From assembly GCF_028640845.1 (NCBI RefSeq), contig NC_080541.1, positions 142,308,464-142,372,463 of the forward strand: 64,000 nt of DNA, written 5' to 3'. A model generated the notes under the pieces. The model was not told where the DNA came from, did not search any database, and saw nothing but the letters and a program-made list of their open reading frames with translations. The position numbers and the translations under genes are program-made. Below are positions 23,183 through 34,399 of this stretch, piece by piece. How positions within the stretch are numbered: the stretch's first letter is position 1; each line of letters begins with the position of its first letter. The stretch is from Ahaetulla prasina (Eukaryota; Chordata; Lepidosauria; Squamata; Colubridae).

Positions 23183-23471
23183 TTGCAAACAAAATTAGTG
23201 TAAAAATGTAGCTTGTGAAAGGTTCCATGATCACTCCCAAGTCATCTTCTAAAGAGCAAAGTTGATTTTTATAGGTCTCTTATATAGTGGATTAGATATC
23301 CATGCAAAATTTATTGTTTGCTTGCTTGCATGTACATTGTCTTGCAAAGGGATCTCGGTAAAAAACTTGACATCTGGTAGGCAAAACTGAGCACATGGCA
23401 CAAGACATTTTGTTATCAATTGCAACAGTGCTATGGCAAGTAAGGAGCAGCATGAAAAATAAATAGATTAC

Positions 23472-23498
23472 CTGTGTATTAGGACATATACATTGACT
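23472..23498 (-). CDS. Micro-exon, 9 codons, SQCICPNTQ
   Basis: 27-nt exon, acceptor CATTTTTACAG, donor CAG|GTAATC. It is one of the smallest exons in the set and carries a CxC pair. No Gly or Tyr, so it is a different module type from the GSYG exons. Confidence 0.72.
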
Positions 23499-23705
23499 CT
23501 GTAAAAATGAAAACAATTAGTTTCACCTTTGCTGTAAGAAATCAAACACTGTAATGTTTTATTATAAAATATCTGTTCTTAAATGTTATTTTATGTTAAT
23601 CTAACCTAGTGCCAATTTAGGGAATGGAATTAAACCAGGTTCAACAAGTTATTTCATCCTGCAGGGATTTAATAGGAAATAGAAGATAATAGTAGGATTA
23701 CTATT

Positions 23706-23707
23706 AG

Positions 23708-23780
<73 letters not shown>
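23706..23780. repeat. (GATA)n microsatellite
   Basis: About 18 uninterrupted GATA units. Confidence 0.95.
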
Positions 23781-23781
<1 letters not shown>

Positions 23782-23789
23782 GAGAGGGG

Positions 23790-25247
23790 GTGGGGCAGAC
23801 AGTCAGGGAAATAGGAATAGGACCTGGTTACTACATGACAATAATCCATCAACTGTTTTTCTCTAGTCTAGCTTGATTGAACAAGAAACTATGAAAAACA
23901 CAAGAAACTACTCCTTCTATAGGAGGAAACCTCTAATTATAACTACAACAGACCTAAAATTGTGCTTCGAAGTCTGCAATTGGCAGGCTGTTTCAGCAAT
24001 TAAGTTTTATCTGCAATCTGCAATCTAACTTTTATGGCCTTCAGAATCTTTTCTAAGATCCTATTGTCAACATTCAGGAATACATTTTCAGCATTGGAGA
24101 CTTTCATGGTTTTATTAAAATAAGAGTTAGAAAAGATGCTTTTCACCTCTTCTTTATGCAATGTATTTTTTTTGCTTTTAATATCCAATTTCACCCTTAG
24201 AAATGAGCAAATCAGAGATCTGTGCTCTCTGGAAATGTAACTCCAAAGCCTTGGAAAATCTAGATGCTAATATGAAAAAAATGCAACCCCCATAAACAAA
24301 AATGTTTTTCTACCTTTATTTATTGATAAAAGTATTGTTTATTGATAACATTTTCTTAAAAAGTTAGATAGTGCATGAAGAAAAAATAACAAAATTCAAG
24401 AGCTGGCAAAAATATTATTTCTCTCATAGGTGAGGAACCAAATAATGACAACTGCAGATAAAACTGCTTTCAAAATTTCTCACTTTTTCACTGTTTTCAA
24501 ATATTTTCACTTCATATTTCACTAAAAAAAATAGAGGAAGAAATTGATGGGACTAATCAGAACTTTAGTGAGGAATTACCACTGCACAGCTGTAAAAGTT
24601 TTTTTTACAGAAAGCTTGAAGCTTGATTCTTTTGTCAATACATTCAAATAAAACGCTTGAGTTTCCACATACAATGAAATCTTCTCTCAGGGACTAATTG
24701 CAGGGAGTGGGTGTCCATTATTTCTGATTGTCTATTAAATTGGAAAGAATGTCATTTGCAGTAACATTATTATGTACCCAATCCAAATGATATTACTTGT
24801 ACCAATTCTGTTATTTGGGTAATGACATCATTATACAAATGACATAAAACTATGTAAATACAATGGTAACCAAAATCTGTTGCACCCAGTTCTCCTAAAT
24901 TGAAGGGTAGCATCAAAATCAACTGGAGCCTCATGATTAAATGTCTTCCAATGCCAAATATCAAGTATTTGACACAGAAATTCTCTGCATTAAACGCTTA
25001 AGGTAGATGTTCAGTCTTAGTGATATCAAATAAAAGACATTCTGGAGATATTATTTATTTCTTTATGCAACAGTGTGGTGGTTTTTTCCTACTTAAAAAC
25101 CATGAAGAAATGTTAGGAAAGCATGGCAGAATTACACAGACAGAATTGTCCAGAATCCTAATAAAATTCTATGAATGAGATAGGAAAAATCACAGTAAAG
25201 GATTGCCCCTGAAGAACCTAGAGTGAGTCCAAAGACAATTGAATATA
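23790..25247. other. Intron without recognisable features
   Basis: AT-rich. No exon-like block with paired splice sites and no repeat family that I recognise. Confidence 0.5.
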
Positions 25248-25252
25248 GATAG

Positions 25253-26126
25253 TGTCGTGTCCCACTCCTCCGCTGACGGCTGGGTCAGGGAAATCCGAAT
25301 CAGGCTTGCCTCTGCAGCTCTGCCCAAAGTCCTAGCAAAGTCCTCAGAGCAGGCAGGAGACCAGGTTAGTGACAACAGCTCTTTAATATAGTGTGACCCA
25401 GCAAAAGACTGGAGAAAAACCTCACCTTATATACACTTCAGCCTGAGGCTGCATCCAATCAGAGCGAGATATTTCCGCCTAAAACTCCCGCCAAAACTTA
25501 CAGTAATACATTACACTCCTTCCCTCCCAGAAGGCACTTTGCCAATATTTGCATACTTCTCTCGTAGTCCTGCAGGTACGTGGGCGTCTCCTGACTCTCC
25601 CGGACCTGCGCAGTTCACTTTCTGGAGTTGAGTCGAGCTTGCCGGAGGGACTTTTCGTTCCTCTGAGCTCCTCCTCCCGCCATCCGCCCTGGATTATTCG
25701 CCGCTCGGACCTGCTGTCCTCTAGAGGGACCGGAGGGTGTCGCTGGACCTCGCCTGACTCAGAGACTGCCAGAAAGCAGATCCTTTATATAGGCCATGGG
25801 GTGTGGCTCCATGACTCAGCACTCATTAAGGCCTGCCCCTCCCTTCCTTCTGTTGCCTCCGCCTATCCAATCTTCTGATGCGAGGGTCACTCCAATCAGC
25901 TGTTGGTAATAAACCCTCCTCAGGCTCACATGCTGTGGAGGAGGGGGAGGGGTCTAGCTGCTCTGTTTGCCTGGGCATGGAGTCAGGGCTGGGGCCGGGA
26001 GGTGCTCCTTCTTCTGCAGTTTGTCTGGGCATGGAGCCAGGACTGGGGCCGGGAGGCATACATTCCTCCGTGTTCGGGAGCAGATAAGAAGGCCCCGGCT
26101 GCTCTGAGGGCGGGCAAGACACAACA
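25253..26126. mobile_element. Solo LTR (874 bp) with 5-bp target duplication GATAG
   Basis: Begins TGTCGTGTCCC and ends GACACAACA (TG...CA). GATAG lies at 25,248-25,252 and again at 26,127-26,131. Its middle (about 25,355-25,770) is homologous to two separate parts of the Gypsy element to the right: most of that element's LTR plus polypurine tract, then its 3' internal sequence at 28,270-28,482. The LTR is therefore chimeric with, or descended from, a related Gypsy element. Confidence 0.8.
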
Positions 26127-26131
26127 GATAG

Positions 26132-26695
26132 ACTGATCTTTTGAAAGAAGGAATAGAAACTGAAGTGTAAAAATTCCTGTTCATTCTCAAGTTATACAGA
26201 GTGTAGGATTATATAAGATTGTGAAGAACTTCTTAAAGAAAAAGCAGCAACTTTTAAAATCTAAAATATTTCTTTTATGAATTCAGGCATAGAGATGCAT
26301 ATACAGTATTTATGCGCATTGAATACAATCAGCAAGAGCACTTCCAGATCACTTTTTACTGCTTTTTGGATGTTACATCTATATTTATCCATGGATTCCA
26401 GAATATTTTAAGCCCGAATTGGTTTTTTTTTTCAAAATCTCATTTTCAAAATATCTGTATTTAATCTATAATGCCTTAACTAACAATATTTGTGTGAATC
26501 CTGAATATATCTGTTAAAATGTATTGTTACCAAATTGAAAAGGACAAGCCCTGAGTTACAACTTCAAAAAGAAGTATTGCAACCTGGTTATATCTAACTG
26601 TAAAAGACTTTTATCAAATGGTTGGGAATTACCACCGATACAGAATTTGTAAAGGATCATCATCCTGTCAAAAGTAATGAAAAGGAAATCCTTAC
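26132..26695. other. Intron without recognisable features
   Basis: AT-rich sequence between the solo LTR and the next micro-exon. I see no gene or repeat here. Confidence 0.45.
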
Positions 26696-26734
26696 CTGTG
26701 GATGATTGTTTCTATCATCCGAAAGGGTCCTATC
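26696..26734 (-). CDS. Micro-exon, 13 codons, DRTLSDDRNNHPQ
   Basis: 39-nt exon, acceptor CCTTTTGCAG, donor CAG|GTAAGG. It is polar and charged, without Gly or Tyr. The splice sites and phase fit the series, but the peptide has no module homology, so support rests on the boundaries. Confidence 0.68.
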
Positions 26735-27077
26735 CTGCAAAAGGTCAATATAAATTACTTCAGTACAAATAAGGGCACCTGAAAGAAAATAATCGTATTC
26801 TCTACCTAAATGGAAGAAGACACCTTCCATTTTAAAAAAAAGAGTATATGATATACATTTATATATGAGTCTGATTCTTTCCCTTTCTTTGACCTGATGG
26901 GAAGTGTGCTGATGCCCAGATAATACCATGATATCAGAATTGTAGGGAAGAGAGAACAACCAATCTCTGTTGGTTCATAAACAACTCCTTTTTTGCCTTC
27001 CTGGTATGTTTGTTCTATTTCAGTTTTTTTTGGGGGGAACGGAAAGTGTGGTTGTTGTTGCTTTTACTAAATCTTTA

Positions 27078-27265
27078 TGTTAAGTTTGGGTATTGACGAG
27101 GCAGGAGACCAGGTTAGTGACAACAGCTCTTTAATAACGGGTGACCCAGCAAAACTCTGGAGAAAAACCTCTCCTTATATACACTTCAGCCTGAGGCTGC
27201 ATCCAATCAGAGACGAGATATTTCCCGCCTAAAACTCCCGCCAAAACTTACAGTAATACATTACA
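27078..27265 (-). repeat. Gypsy 3' LTR
   Basis: 188 bp, apparently identical to the copy at 32,420. The outer edge abuts target duplication CTTTA. Confidence 0.9.
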
Positions 27266-27287
27266 CTCCTTCCCTCCCTTCCTTCCC

Positions 27288-28257
27288 TTGCTTCCTTTCT
27301 TCCTTTCCAAGGACTTTTTACACTCCATGGCAATCTGTTCTGATAAGCAGTTTTACCCACAGGTAATTAGGTACCATCTTAAGATGGAAAGAGGAAGGTT
27401 CTCAAATGGAATAAACAGTGTTCCAGTTTCCCATCCCACAGTTCAGAAGATCTTCACTACAATAGCAGATTAGAGACTCAGTGAACTCGTTCTCCATCTT
27501 CCCTAACCACTGTATAAATATGCCCCATGTTTTTTTTATTATTCCACATCCTTACAACCTTATCTTTATCTTAACCCCAGCATACAGCAGAGGCAGCTAA
27601 ACATCATCTTTAGCTGTACCAGTTTTTCCAAAACAATTTTGGCCATGGGTACAATCTAGCATGATTCACTGAGGATGTAAGTTGCTGATACAGTTGAGGG
27701 ATCATATTGGCCACTCTGGGCTATTCTATTTGTTGGGAGCCACTTTATTGCCATTTTTGGCCAGATTGTAGGAAAGCCCAGACGCCTGGCAGAAGCAAAG
27801 GGTCAAATGCTGACCAGGATTTTCTGAAGGGCTTCTCAGATCTAATGTGGGCTCTGTATAAACATGGGTTTAATGCTCTTTTGTAAGAGTGCTAGACTTG
27901 GTTTCAAGCATTGGTTTAGTGCTCTTTTCAAAGACTTCTGTTTAAAGGTCTTCACTCCACCTTCTGTTCCATAGAAGATAGATTTAAGATAGGAAAAAGA
28001 ACTAGGTTTTTCCAACAGCGTTTTGCTGGTTTGCCAGCACAGGACACAATATAGTTTTCCACAGCTTTTCCAACAAGGGGTTTCACATAACCATACTTTC
28101 CACAGTTTACTTTGGTTGGACAGCACCATTTCCCCTGCCCTGCTATATTCCTCTTTAATGGCCATTCAGAGGCTGTTTCTGGATGCTCTCTACAAGGAGT
28201 TGCTGTCTTGCTGCCTGCTTCCATTCCTTGCTCCTAAGCAAGAGCAAAGCTCTGCCA
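27288..28257. repeat. Host segment A, copied inside the Gypsy element
   Basis: Nearly identical to 32,784-33,761, which lies just outside the element. It is 970 versus 978 bp, with a few small indels, mostly in short runs. Left junction falls in a shared CCTTCCCTCCC tract, the element's polypurine-tract complement. Right junction falls in a shared TGCCA. Confidence 0.88.
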
Positions 28258-28967
28258 ATATTTGCATATTACTTCTCTACGTAGTCCTGCAGGTACGTGG
28301 GGCGTCTCCTGACTCTCCCGGACCTGCGCAGTTCACTTTCTGGAGTTGAGTCGAGCCTGCCGGAGGGACTTTTCGTTCCTCTGTGCTCCTCCTCCCGGCC
28401 ATCCGGCCCTGGATTGTCGCCGGCTCGGACCTGCTGTCCTCTAGAGGGACCGGAGGGTGTCGCTGGACCTCGCCTGACTCAGATAAGTCTCTGTTTGGTT
28501 CTTGCTTACGCTTTCTGTTTGTTCTCGGCTCCAGTCAGCTGTGGGGTTAATTAAATCATAGTCAGGGCTGGTCTCGCCTAATTCTGCCTTATCGCTCAAT
28601 CTGTTTCTTAATTGATCTATGTGGCGCCTCCAGACTCTGCCATCGTCTAGTTCCACTAGATAAGATTTGGGGCCCGTTTTGTCTATGACTATCCCCTCTT
28701 CCAGTTAGGGCCGTCGCTGTAATTATGTGCCCACACCGAGTCTCCTATGTTTAACTCTCGGATTCTATCTGGTTTTGTTTTGAACCCGTCCTGTACGTAG
28801 TTCGGGTGTAGCCGGTCTAGCGGCACCGTAGCTTCCGCCCATTAATAGCTCGGCTGGGCTGCGGCGGTGGCCACACAGGGGTCCTGTGTTGACGGTTAGA
28901 ATGCGTCGATTTGTGCCTGCCAATCGCCGGGCCGCCGTGATAGCGCTTCTTCGCACCAACAAAACGC

Positions 28968-29402
28968 TCAGCAAGGCCGTTCGACGCAGGGTGGAACGGC
29001 GCTGAGAGGCATGTCGGATGCCCTCTTCAGCCAGGTACCCTTCAAATAATGCTGCGGTGAACTGTGGGCGTTATCGGACACGAGGTGTCCGGTAGCCCGT
29101 GCGTGGCGAAAAGGTGTTTTAGTGCTGAGATGACAGCTCCAGCGGTTGTGGATTTCATTAGGATGATCTCCAGCCATTTGGAGAATGCATCCACCACAAT
29201 TAGAAATGTTTGGCCGTGGAAGGGCGGCAAAATCAATGTGTATGCGGGACCAAGGGCCTTGGGGTTTCTCCCACTCCAAAACTGGGGCCGTGGGTGGTAG
29301 TGGTCTGATTCCTGACATACTTGGCATCGCCAACCCTGTCACTGATTTCCTGTCCATTAGGGGCCACCAGACATAGCTCCTAGCCAAACCCTTCATCCTC
29401 AC
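28968..29402 (-). pseudogene. Gypsy integrase region, frame-broken
   Basis: The minus-strand frame includes MKGLARSYVWWPLMD, typical of the zinc-binding to core transition of Ty3/Gypsy integrases, and WSRIHIDFAALPRP at the start of the catalytic core. The rest of the core continues in another frame (FLIVVDAFSKWLEII), so a frameshift lies between them. Confidence 0.75.
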
Positions 29403-30339
29403 AATTCCTGGGTGACCTCATGCAGGAGTTCCAGAACTTTTTCTCAGCTTCTCTGGAACTACCACCCTATCCCCCAGAGCAGGCACCCCTTGCACAGACA
29501 ATTCCCTTTTTCTTTACAAACTCTTGAAACGCTCGCTCGGAGCGGGCCATCCCTTTGAACCCAACTGATTACAGTCCTTAAAACAACGTCCCGGTAGGAG
29601 GCCCGAGCCACTTCCTGCGATGTGACTGGCCAGAGTCCAAAGAGTCAATTAGTAGAACGGGTGTGCCCGGGTGGGGTCCTCGATTTCCCTGGCAATGGGC
29701 ATCTGCTCAATGCGTCCGCATGCCCCAGCTCCTTTCCAGGCCGATGCTGCAGCTTGTAGGAGTATGCGGCCAAAAAATAGTCCATCTGGTCAGTCTAGGT
29801 GAGAGTGCTACTGGCGTTGGGCGGTCGCCAGCCAGTAACCCCAATAGCGGTCTGTGATCAGTGACAATTTCAAAGTCTCTCCCAAAAACGATTCGTGAAA
29901 TTTTTTCACCCTGACACTATTGCGAGAGCCTCCTATCTAGCTGGCTGTAATTCCTCTCAGCCGGGACATCGTTCGTGAATAGAACGCTATAGGGGCTTCA
30001 GTGCCGTTTGGGAGTCTGTGGCTAAGTACAGCTCCTACTCCATAGGGGATGCATCACAAACCAATACTAACGGCAGTCTGTTGTTGTATTGTATTAACAG
30101 GCTATCGCTTGATAGCAAACTTTTACTGCCTCAAATGCCCTATTCTCTGACTTCCCCAAGACCAAACAGTGTTTTTCCAAGCAATTTATGCAGCGGTTCA
30201 GCAACGGTTGCCTTGTCTTTTAAAAACACGCATAAAGTTTACCAGACCCAGGAAAGCCTGGAGTTCTGTCTTGTTTTTGGGTGCTGGGGCTCTCTTTATC
30301 GCCTTGACTTTGCTCTCAGTGGGTGAATCCTTTTTGTCT

Positions 30340-31010
30340 ATTCTATAGCCCAAAATTCAACAGATTCGACCCTATCTGACACTTGCTTGCTTTGACTTTT
30401 AATCCTGCCGACCTAAAATGGCCAAAACTTTCCTTAATCTTCCCAGTTCTCTTAAATCTTCCCTGATACCAACACATCATCGAAATAGGGCACGACTCCG
30501 GTAACCCTTGTAGGAGCCGCCCATCAAATTTTGAATAGCCCGGGCCACACTCACCCGAACTGTAACCGGGTGCACTTAAAGGCACCCCGGTGCGTTACAA
30601 TGGTCTGGGCTTCAGCTGTGCTAGCATCTACGGGTAGCTGTTGGTACGCTTGTGCCAAGTCTAATTTGGCGAAAACTTGTCCGTGCCCTAGTGAGTGCAA
30701 TAAGTGTTGCACTACTGGAACTGGGTAGGCGCTTTTTGCAATGCTTTGTTCAAGGTAGCCTTGTAATCAGCGCAAATTCTTATGGACCCGTCTGGTTTTA
30801 TAGGGGTGACGATTGGCGTCTCCCATTTGGCATGGTCAACTGGCACTAGTATCCCCTGGCTGACTAATTTATCTAACTCTTTGTCGATTTTAGGTTTGAG
30901 TGCAAAGGAACCCTCCTTGCCTTTAACCTAATGGGAGCTATTTGGGGTCTAAATTGAAGGAGATAGGGGTCCCTTGTACTTGCCTAAACGGTCCTCGAAT
31001 CGTCTGCGAA
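30340..31010 (-). pseudogene. Gypsy reverse transcriptase region, frame-broken
   Basis: The minus strand contains [19 protein letters not shown] (about 30,830-30,770), then FAKLDLAQAYQQLP, then YFDDVLVSG (about 30,485-30,459). These are canonical Ty3/Gypsy RT blocks in correct order but not in one open frame. Confidence 0.75.
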
Positions 31011-31018
31011 TTCCTCCA

Positions 31019-31513
31019 TTAGGGCGTTTGCAGGTTGCATCCGCTCCGTGGACGCCAGTCACCCCATTCCCAACGCCTGAACCAGTCTAGCCCCAGCAAG
31101 CTTGGCAAGGTTCCCTCGACTAACGTGATGGGCAGGGTCTTTTTGTATGTCCCGTACTTGACCTCGACGGTCGTTGTCCCTCGAACAGGGATGCGGTTGC
31201 CCTGGTAATCCTGCACCCGGAGCCGTTGTTTCTGTAGCTTGCGCTTTGCGATGTGCGGCAAGGCTTTCACAAAAGTGTCCCAGGACATGATTGTGATTGC
31301 TGATCCTGTGTCTACTTCCAGTCGGCACGGCACGCCTTCAATTGTCGGGTTTGTGAAGATCTTTTCTTCGATGCGGGTAGCTGCGTGGTCTATGGTAACA
31401 GTCATTCGGTTTGACTTCGCGCTCTTTCTTTCCTGGCCAATCGCGGGTCGCCTTGCCGATCCCGCGCTCTGATTGGCTGGTTTGAAATTTCGGCGGGAAT
31501 GTTGGGGTTGCAT
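31019..31513 (-). pseudogene. Gypsy protease region
   Basis: 164-codon minus-strand frame with the aspartic protease active site VDTGSAITIMSW, followed by a pattern of strands ending LPSLLGLDWFRRW as in retropepsins. It is the best-preserved open part of the element, but flanking frames are shifted. Confidence 0.75.
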
Positions 31514-31589
31514 TTCTGCTTCAGCGCCGCTCTGGTAGGCTGATTTGAATTTTCGGCGGGAAGGTTGGGGTGCTCGACAGACTTGAGCC

Positions 31590-32343
31590 AGGTGCCCCTT
31601 CCTTTCACACCGCCGACAAATGGTGTCCCTGAACTTACATCTCTGGCGCTGATGTTGCCCCCCGCAACTTCCGCACTCCTCCGGGTCTTCCTTGTCGATT
31701 TTCCGGTGTAGTGGACTTCTTCCTCCTCTTCGCTGGTTGACTCACGATAGGTTTCTTCGTGGTGGACTGTGCTCGGCTTTGCGCCCGCCATCGGCGTGAG
31801 TCGCTTTGTAAGGTGTCTGCTGCATGGTTGGACATCTCATGGGCTCTGGCTTCGTCCAGGCGTTTGCCAATGTCAGGTTGCTCTTGGCTAGCAACCGTCT
31901 CCTCAAACGGATGTCTCTGACCCCCGTATAAGTTGTTCCAGCAGCTCTTCGTCCAGATCGCGGTACTGCAATGCTTGGAGGCTTGTCTCAGGGCTGCCAT
32001 GTAGTCGCTGATAGACTCGCCTTCTTGTTGCCTCGCTCCCCAAACTCGTACCGTCGAGCGTATTTGGACGGGCTGGTGCGTAGTGATTCTTCAGGAGGGT
32101 CTGAAGGGTCTGCCACGATACGGAGTGTAGCGGTGTTGGCTCCGCTAGGGCTTCTGCGATGGCGATGACTGCGGACCCACAGTGGCTTATGAAGTAAGCC
32201 CGTTTGCGGTTGTCGGAGACTCCCTGTAGCTCGTTTGCCTCCAGGAAACTTTCGAAACGGGTCATATAGATTCCCCATTTCTCCTGGGCCGGGTCAAACG
32301 GAGCAGGTGGCGCGTAGCCGGTCATCGCTGCATTCGCCATCAC
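31590..32343 (-). pseudogene. Gypsy gag region, frame-broken
   Basis: Starts near MMANAAMTGYAPPAPFDPAQ and includes WGIYMTRFESFLEANEL, a common Ty3/Gypsy gag phrase. Near 31,680-31,590 are two zinc knuckles in one frame, CGSCGGQHQRQRC and CRRCERKGHLAQVC. At least two frame changes separate the N-terminal and knuckle parts. Confidence 0.75.
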
Positions 32344-32419
32344 CTTGCTGGGTTTGATTCTCGTAGTGAGTTCAGCTCTGTTCTGGTACTCTGCCTCAAT
32401 ATCCCACCTTCGTCGCCAA

Positions 32420-32607
32420 TGTTAAGTTTGGGTATTGACGAGGCAGGAGACCAGGTTAGTGACAACAGCTCTTTAATAACGGGTGACCCAGCAAAACTCT
32501 GGAGAAAAACCTCTCCTTATATACACTTCAGCCTGAGGCTGCATCCAATCAGAGACGAGATATTTCCCGCCTAAAACTCCCGCCAAAACTTACAGTAATA
32601 CATTACA
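32420..32607 (-). repeat. Gypsy 5' LTR
   Basis: 188 bp. Adjacent on the inner side to the primer-site-like TTGGCGACGAAGGTGGGAT (minus strand). Outer edge abuts CTTTA. Confidence 0.9.
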
Positions 32608-32783
32608 CTTTACTTTCTCTCCCACAACATTTCTGTGTCCAAGGACAAAGAAGTAACAGCAAGATATGTTCAGCAGCTCGACTTGGTAAACAACAGTTGT
32701 TGGAGCTTCTTCTGCTTCATTGGTACGCCTGCCTGCCTCCCTTCCTCCCTCCCTCCCTTCCTTCCTTCCCTCCCTTCCTTCTC

Positions 32784-33761
32784 TTGCTTCCTTTCTTCCT
32801 TTCCAAGGACTTTTTACACTCCATGGCAATCTGTTCTGATAAGCAGTTTTACCCACAGGTAATTAGGTACCATCTTAAGATGGAAAGAGGAAGGTTCTCA
32901 AATGGAATAAACAGTGTTCCAGTTTCCCATCCCACAGTTCAGAAGATCTTCACTACAATAGCAGATTAGAGACTCAGTGAACTCGTTCTCCATCTTCCCT
33001 AACCACTGTATAAATATGCCCCATGTTTTTTTTATTATTCCACATCCTTACAACCTTATCTTTATCTTAACCCCAGCATACAGCAGAGGCAGCTAAACAT
33101 CATCTTTAGCTGTACCAGTTTTTCCAAAACAATTTTGGCCATGGGTACAATCTAGCATGATTCACTGAGGATGTAAGTTGCTGATACAGTTGAGGGATCA
33201 CTATATTGGCCACTCTGGGCTATTCTATTTGTTGGGAGCCACTTTATTGCCATTTTTGGCCAGATTGTAGGAAAGCCCAGACGCCTGGCAGAAGCAAAGG
33301 GTCAAATGCTGACCAGGATTTTCTGAAGGGCTTCTCAGATCTAATGTGGGCTCTGTATAAACATGGGTTTAATGCTCTTTTGTAAGAGTGCTAGACTTGG
33401 TTTCAAGCATTGGTTTAGTGCTCTTTTCAAAGACTTCTGTTTAAAGGTCTTCACTCCACCTTCTGTTCCATAGAAGATAGATTTAAGATAGGAAAAAGAA
33501 CTAGGTTTTTCCAACAGCGTTTTGCTGGTTTGCCAACACAGGACACAATATAGTTTTCCACAGCTTTTCCAACAAGGGGTTTCACATAACCATACTTTCC
33601 ACAGTTTACTTTGGTTGGACAGCACCATTTCCCCTGCCCTGCTATATTCCTCTTTAATGGCCATTCAGAGGCTGTTTCTGGATGCTCCTCTCTACAAGGA
33701 GTTGCTGTCTTGCTGCCTGCTTCCATTCCCTTGCTCCCTAAGCAAGAGCAAAGCTCTGCCA
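32784..33761. repeat. Host segment A', genomic copy outside the Gypsy element
   Basis: Direct-orientation partner of 27,288-28,257. It continues rightward into unrelated sequence (CAGCTTCACCATAACC) after the TGCCA junction. It contains no exon that I can support. Confidence 0.88.
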
Positions 33762-34090
33762 CAGCTTCACCATAACCCAGAAATAAATCTCCTGAGAACT
33801 CAAACCTGTACTCAGGGGTTAGTAACAAATAACCAAGGACACGTGTGAATAGATAAATTGCTTTTATTGAAAGACACCAGAATAGCTTTAACAACAAAGA
33901 TCAATTACAATGGGACTAAAAATCAAATTACATTTGTAACAAAGCCAATGCTTAAATATCATGTCCCTTTTTTTTACACACTTATGTGGCAATAGATTTC
34001 CTGCTATTCATTTCTCAGTCTTAGACGTATAAAACACCTGCACATTGCTTCTGGCCCTGTCAACTTCAGTCCTCACACTATTACTCTGTT
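33762..34090. repeat. Diverged repeat, partner at 36,310
   Basis: Shares CAGCTTCACC, AGAAATAAATCTC, GAACTCAAACCTG, AGATAAATTGCTTT and the ordering of these blocks with 36,310-36,560 in direct orientation. It may be one of a pair of old LTRs. Confidence 0.45.
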
Positions 34091-34185
34091 TTCCCTTTTC
34101 TTTTCTCCCTGGGATCTGGACATTGCTAGCTATTTCTCTCTTCCTCTTGTACTGGATGGGCTAACTTTTCCTCTCTCTGTTTCCA

Positions 34186-34385
34186 TCTATTTTTCATATG
34201 GAGCAGGAAAAAATTTCCTCATTTTTATTATTATTATCATCTTTATTCATCAAACATGAAACTCAGTCAACTGAACATTCAAAAAGGCTGACTGAGTTTC
34301 ATGTTTAATGAATAAAGATGATGATGATGATAATGATAATAATAATAAATGGGGAAAATTTTCTGCTCCACATGAAAAATATTTA
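34186..34385. repeat. Long hairpin (inverted repeat)
   Basis: Left arm TTCATATGGAGCAG...AACATGAAACTCAGTCA pairs with right arm TGACTGAGTTTCATGTT...CTGCTCCACATGAA across a short loop. The arms are about 90 nt and include ATTATTATC/GATAATAAT microsatellite. Probably a fold-back element. Confidence 0.75.
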
Positions 34386-34399
34386 TTATTATTATAAAA

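Larger units (their letters stand above)
27078..32607 (-). mobile_element. Ty3/Gypsy LTR retrotransposon, target duplication CTTTA
   Basis: LTRs of 188 bp at 27,078-27,265 and 32,420-32,607 look identical by eye (TGTTAAG...TACA). CTTTA lies at 27,073-27,077 and 32,608-32,612. Transcribed leftward, in the same sense as the host gene. The interior, right to left, has gag with two CCHC knuckles (~31,680-31,590), protease with a DTGSA motif (~31,320), reverse transcriptase with YFDD (~30,475), an RNase H-like TDHRPLLG stretch (~29,850) and integrase (~29,400-28,970). The 5' LTR is followed by TTGGCGACGAAGGTGGGAT as a likely primer site. A GGGAGGGAAGGAG tract precedes the 3' LTR. The coding frames are broken by many frameshifts. 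A 970-bp host segment sits between the 3' LTR and the interior. Confidence 0.9.

Noticed and set aside
23706..23780. CRISPR-like regular repeat
   Set aside because: Simple GATA microsatellite without spacers in a vertebrate genome.
27842..28165. 107-codon minus-strand frame, repeated at 33,341-33,664
   Set aside because: Its presence twice is due to the duplicated segment A. No domain, no conservation evidence.
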